Shown here in pieces: positions 7,313 to 9,919 of a DNA stretch of 9,919 nucleotides (positions are counted from its first letter, which is position 1; the number at the start of each line of letters is the position of its first letter). Below the pieces are notes generated by a model. That model searched no databases. It was not told where the DNA came from and saw only the letters and a program-made list of their open reading frames with translations. This DNA is from Comamonadaceae bacterium (GTDB lineage: Bacteria; Pseudomonadota; Gammaproteobacteria; Burkholderiales; Burkholderiaceae_C). Both the position numbers and the translations under genes were made by a program. Location of the stretch: the NCBI GenBank assembly GCA_947460065.1, contig CANHGF010000062.1, forward strand, positions 1 to 9,919. The letters run 5' to 3'.

Positions 7313-8866
7313 TCAGGCGAAGGACTTCTTGAACTCGACGATGGCAGCACTCATTTCAGCCTCGGCGTCCTTGTCCATGGCTTTGCTCGACTCGAGCTTG
7401 GCCAGCAGGGCGCCGTGCTTGTCCTTGAGATAGCTGTGCAGGCCCGATTCAAAGGCCAACAATTTCTTGACCTCGACATCGTCCATAAAGCCCTTGTTCA
7501 CCGCGAACAAAGTGGCACCCATCAGGCTGATGGGCAGCGGGCTGTACTGCGGCTGCTTGAGCAACTCGGTCACGCGGGCGCCGCGGTCGAGCTGCTTGCG
7601 GGTCGCCTCGTCCAAGTCAGAGGCGAACTGGGCAAAAGCGGCCAGCTCACGGTACTGCGCCAGGTCGGTACGGATACCGCCGGACAGGCCCTTGATCAGC
7701 TTGGTCTGCGCGGCACCGCCGACGCGGGAGACCGAAATACCGGCGTTAATAGCAGGGCGGATACCTGCGTTGAACAAGCTGGTTTCCAAGAAGATCTGGC
7801 CGTCGGTGATGGAGATCACATTGGTCGGAACGAAGGCAGACACGTCGCCAGCCTGGGTTTCAATCACCGGAAGCGCAGTCAGCGAACCCGTCTTGCCTTT
7901 GACCTCACCCTTGGTGAAAGCCTCGACATAGTCGGCATTAACGCGAGCGGCACGCTCGAGCAGACGGCTGTGGAGATAAAACACGTCGCCAGGGTAGGCT
8001 TCGCGGCCCGGAGGGCGGCGCAGAAGCAAGGAGCCTTGGCGATAAGCCACAGCCTGATTGGACAGATCGTCATAAACGATCAGTGCGTCCTGGCCGCGGT
8101 CACGGAAGTACTCGCCCATGGTGCAACCGGAGTAGGCCGACACATACTGCATGGCGGCCGACTCGGAGGCCGAGGCGGCGACCACGATGGTGTAGTCCAT
8201 GGCGCCGGCCTGCTCGAGGGCGCGCACCACGTTCTTGATCGACGAGGCCTTCTGGCCGATCGCGACATAAACGCAGGTCATGTTCTGACCTTTTTGGTTG
8301 ATGATCGCGTCAATGGCCACGGCGGTCTTGCCGGTCTGACGGTCACCGATGATCAGCTCGCGCTGGCCACGGCCGATCGGCACCATGGAGTCAATCGACT
8401 TCAGGCCGGTCTGCATAGGCTGGTCCACCGATTTACGCGCGATCACGCCCGGGGCGACCTTCTCGATCACGTCGGTCATCTTGGCGTTGATCGGACCCTT
8501 GCCGTCAATCGGCTGACCCAGCGCGTTGACCACGCGGCCAATCAGCTCGGGGCCGACCGGCACTTCCAAAATGCGACCCGTGCACTTGACGGTATCGCCC
8601 TCGGCGATGTGCTCGTATTCGCCCAAGATCACCGAGCCGACGGAGTCGCGCTCGAGGTTGAGCGCCAGGCCATAAGTGGCCACGCCGTCCTTGGTGGCGG
8701 GGAACTCAAGCATCTCGCCCTGCATCACATCGGACAGGCCGTGGATGCGCACGATGCCGTCGGCCACCGAAACCACGGTGCCCTGGTTGCGGATGTCGGC
8801 GCTGGCGCCCAGACCCTCGATGCGGCTTTTGATCAGCTCAGAGATTTCTGCGGGATTGAGTTGCAT
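7313..8866 (-). CDS. atpA: F1F0 ATP synthase subunit alpha
   Basis: This 517-residue non-catalytic nucleotide-binding subunit of F1 alternates with beta in the hexamer. The P-loop is GDRQTGKT (174-181), followed by [20 protein letters not shown], visible from 184 on. The Walker B region is ALIVYDDL (261-268). The arginine finger completing the beta catalytic site is in [10 protein letters not shown], Arg381. Also present are [20 protein letters not shown] (282-301) and [17 protein letters not shown] (395-411). One oddity is that residue 278 in the [14 protein letters not shown] stretch is Gly (GGC), where family members normally have Val, Ile or Met. The ATG at 8866 has a strong Shine-Dalgarno (AAGGAAAG) and follows the atpH stop by 43 bases. 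Confidence 0.99.
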   Translation of the reverse strand: MQLNPAEISELIKSRIEGLGASADIRNQGTVVSVADGIVRIHGLSDVMQGEMLEFPATKDGVATYGLALNLERDSVGSVILGEYEHIAEGDTVKCTGRILEVPVGPELIGRVVNALGQPIDGKGPINAKMTDVIEKVAPGVIARKSVDQPMQTGLKSIDSMVPIGRGQRELIIGDRQTGKTAVAIDAIINQKGQNMTCVYVAIGQKASSIKNVVRALEQAGAMDYTIVVAASASESAAMQYVSAYSGCTMGEYFRDRGQDALIVYDDLSNQAVAYRQGSLLLRRPPGREAYPGDVFYLHSRLLERAARVNADYVEAFTKGEVKGKTGSLTALPVIETQAGDVSAFVPTNVISITDGQIFLETSLFNAGIRPAINAGISVSRVGGAAQTKLIKGLSGGIRTDLAQYRELAAFAQFASDLDEATRKQLDRGARVTELLKQPQYSPLPISLMGATLFAVNKGFMDDVEVKKLLAFESGLHSYLKDKHGALLAKLESSKAMDKDAEAEMSAAIVEFKKSFA

Positions 8867-8909
8867 GACTCTTTCCTTCTTTCAAGTTGGTTGGTGACCC
8901 TCGCCCCGA

Positions 8910-9440
8910 CTAGGCGATGAGCGCCACTTTCATTTGTTCCAAACGGGCTTTGACCGAGGTGTCCAGAACCTCGTCACCCACCACAACGCGTATGCCACCG
9001 ATCAGCTCGGGCTGCGACTGAACGCTCAGGTCGAGCTTGCGACCAAAGCGCTTTTCCAGCGTCACCGCCAGGTCGGCCAGGGCCTGACCTTCGATGGGAA
9101 ATGGGCTATAGACCACCGCATCGGAGGTGCCGGTGCGGGCATTGACCAAAATGCGGAACTGACGCGCCACCTCGGCAAGAGCGGGCAGTCTTCCGTTGTC
9201 AATGACAGTGCGCAGGAAGTTACGCGCCATGTCCGGCAGCGCCGACTTGCACACCCCGGTAATGACATCGTAGGTCTGCCCGGCCGACACCTTGGGGTCG
9301 GCTGCCAGCTGCTGCAGCTGGGGGTCGGCCGCAATCGCGGCGACTTCTTCGAGCCAAGCCAGACTGGCTTGCAAGTCGGCCGAACTGCTCTTGAACAGAG
9401 CCTCGGCATAAGGCCGAGCGATGGTGGCAAGTTCAGCCAT
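8910..9440 (-). CDS. atpH: F1F0 ATP synthase subunit delta
   Basis: This 176-residue subunit is the usual size (E. coli has 177). It links the peripheral stalk (b subunits) to the top of F1. The N-terminal helical domain begins [16 protein letters not shown] with the conserved ARPYAEALF (8-16). The middle includes [14 protein letters not shown] (75-88). The C-terminal OSCP/delta signature is visible as [24 protein letters not shown], spanning about 143-166. The ATG at 9440 is only 3 bases after the atpF stop and has no strong ribosome site of its own, so it is probably translationally coupled to atpF. Confidence 0.97.
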   Translation of the reverse strand: MAELATIARPYAEALFKSSSADLQASLAWLEEVAAIAADPQLQQLAADPKVSAGQTYDVITGVCKSALPDMARNFLRTVIDNGRLPALAEVARQFRILVNARTGTSDAVVYSPFPIEGQALADLAVTLEKRFGRKLDLSVQSQPELIGGIRVVVGDEVLDTSVKARLEQMKVALIA

Positions 9441-9443
9441 GGC

Positions 9444-9914
9444 TCAGAGCTCGGCTTTCAAACGGGACAGCAGATCGGCATGCACGCTGGCTGTGACCTC
9501 ACGGCGCAGAATCTGCTCGGCGCCCTTGACCGCCAGCGCTGCAACTTCTTCGCGCAGCACCTGACGCGCCTTGACCGACTGTTGGTCGGCTTCGGCCCGA
9601 GCTGCGGCGATGATTTTGGAAGCCTCTTCGGCCGCTTTGGCCTTGGCCTCCTCGATCATGCCCTGGGCGCGGCGCTCGGCCTCGGCCAGACGCACTGCAG
9701 CCTCGTTGCGCGACTTGGACAACTCCTGCTCAACGCGCTGATTGGCCGCAGACAGATCGGCCTTGGCCTTATCGGCAGCGGCTAGGCCGTCGGCGATTTT
9801 GCGCGCCCGCTCGTCCAATGCCGTGGTGATCGGCGGCCAGACAAACTTCATCGTGAACCACACCAGAATCAGAAAAACAATGATCTGGATGATGAGGGTA
9901 CCGGTAATGCTCAC
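9444..9914 (-). CDS. atpF: F1F0 ATP synthase subunit b
   Basis: This 156-residue protein, exactly the E. coli length, is the membrane-anchored peripheral stalk. One N-terminal membrane helix (about 5-25, with [19 protein letters not shown]) is followed by a long charged coiled coil (about 33-156), including [18 protein letters not shown] (34-51) and many Ala/Glu/Lys heptads. The start is GTG at 9914. Only five bases lie upstream in the window, so the ribosome site cannot be seen. The GTG is supported by the family N-terminus (M-S-I-x-x-T/A-L), and the next in-frame ATG would remove most of the membrane helix. The upstream atpE and atpB genes expected in this operon lie beyond the right edge. 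Confidence 0.96.
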   Translation of the reverse strand: MSITGTLIIQIIVFLILVWFTMKFVWPPITTALDERARKIADGLAAADKAKADLSAANQRVEQELSKSRNEAAVRLAEAERRAQGMIEEAKAKAAEEASKIIAAARAEADQQSVKARQVLREEVAALAVKGAEQILRREVTASVHADLLSRLKAEL

Positions 9915-9919
9915 TTGGA

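Noticed and set aside
7415..8920. 501-codon open frame on the plus strand opposite atpA
   Set aside because: Antisense shadow of atpA with the same His/Gly/Arg/Val-rich composition and no recognisable domain.
8934..9785. 283-codon plus-strand frame opposite atpH and atpF
   Set aside because: Antisense shadow across two recognised genes and their junction, with no family resemblance.

Overview
The window is GC-rich chromosomal DNA from a betaproteobacterium, most likely Burkholderiales and probably close to Comamonadaceae. This placement rests on remembered resemblance of the ATP synthase subunits, the LemA/TPM genes and the small leftward genes; no search was run. There is no sign of mobile DNA, CRISPR, phage genes or RNA genes.

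Right half (about 4537-9914, all on the minus strand): the F1 part of the atp operon in classical order, atpF (b), atpH (delta), atpA (alpha), atpG (gamma), atpD (beta), atpC (epsilon). All six frames are intact and of normal length, with short gaps (3 to 51 bases). The genes upstream of atpF (normally atpB and atpE) and the operon promoter lie beyond the right edge. A perfectly symmetric hairpin flanked by A7 and T7 (4488-4516) ends the operon and also terminates the genes that converge on it from the left.

Middle (about 2386-4466, plus strand): a three-gene cassette of a LemA-family lipoprotein, a secreted/membrane TPM-domain protein with a glycine-rich tail, and a second, signal-less TPM-domain protein. 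Spacing is tight, so they are probably one transcript. LemA and TPM proteins often occur together and probably act at the cell envelope, but their molecular role is not settled.

Left part (about 195-2242, minus strand): a probable operon of an NTF2/SnoaL-like small protein, a YheT-family alpha/beta hydrolase and a conserved protein of unknown function. It diverges from lemA across a 143-base intergenic region. The first 194 bases hold no gene that I can support.

Overall this is mostly ordinary housekeeping sequence, and I do not see a new biological system. The points most worth a second look are a Gly in a normally Val/Ile/Met position of AtpA, an in-frame 12-base tandem repeat in the signal peptide of the membrane TPM protein, and the uncharacterised lemA-TPM-TPM module itself.
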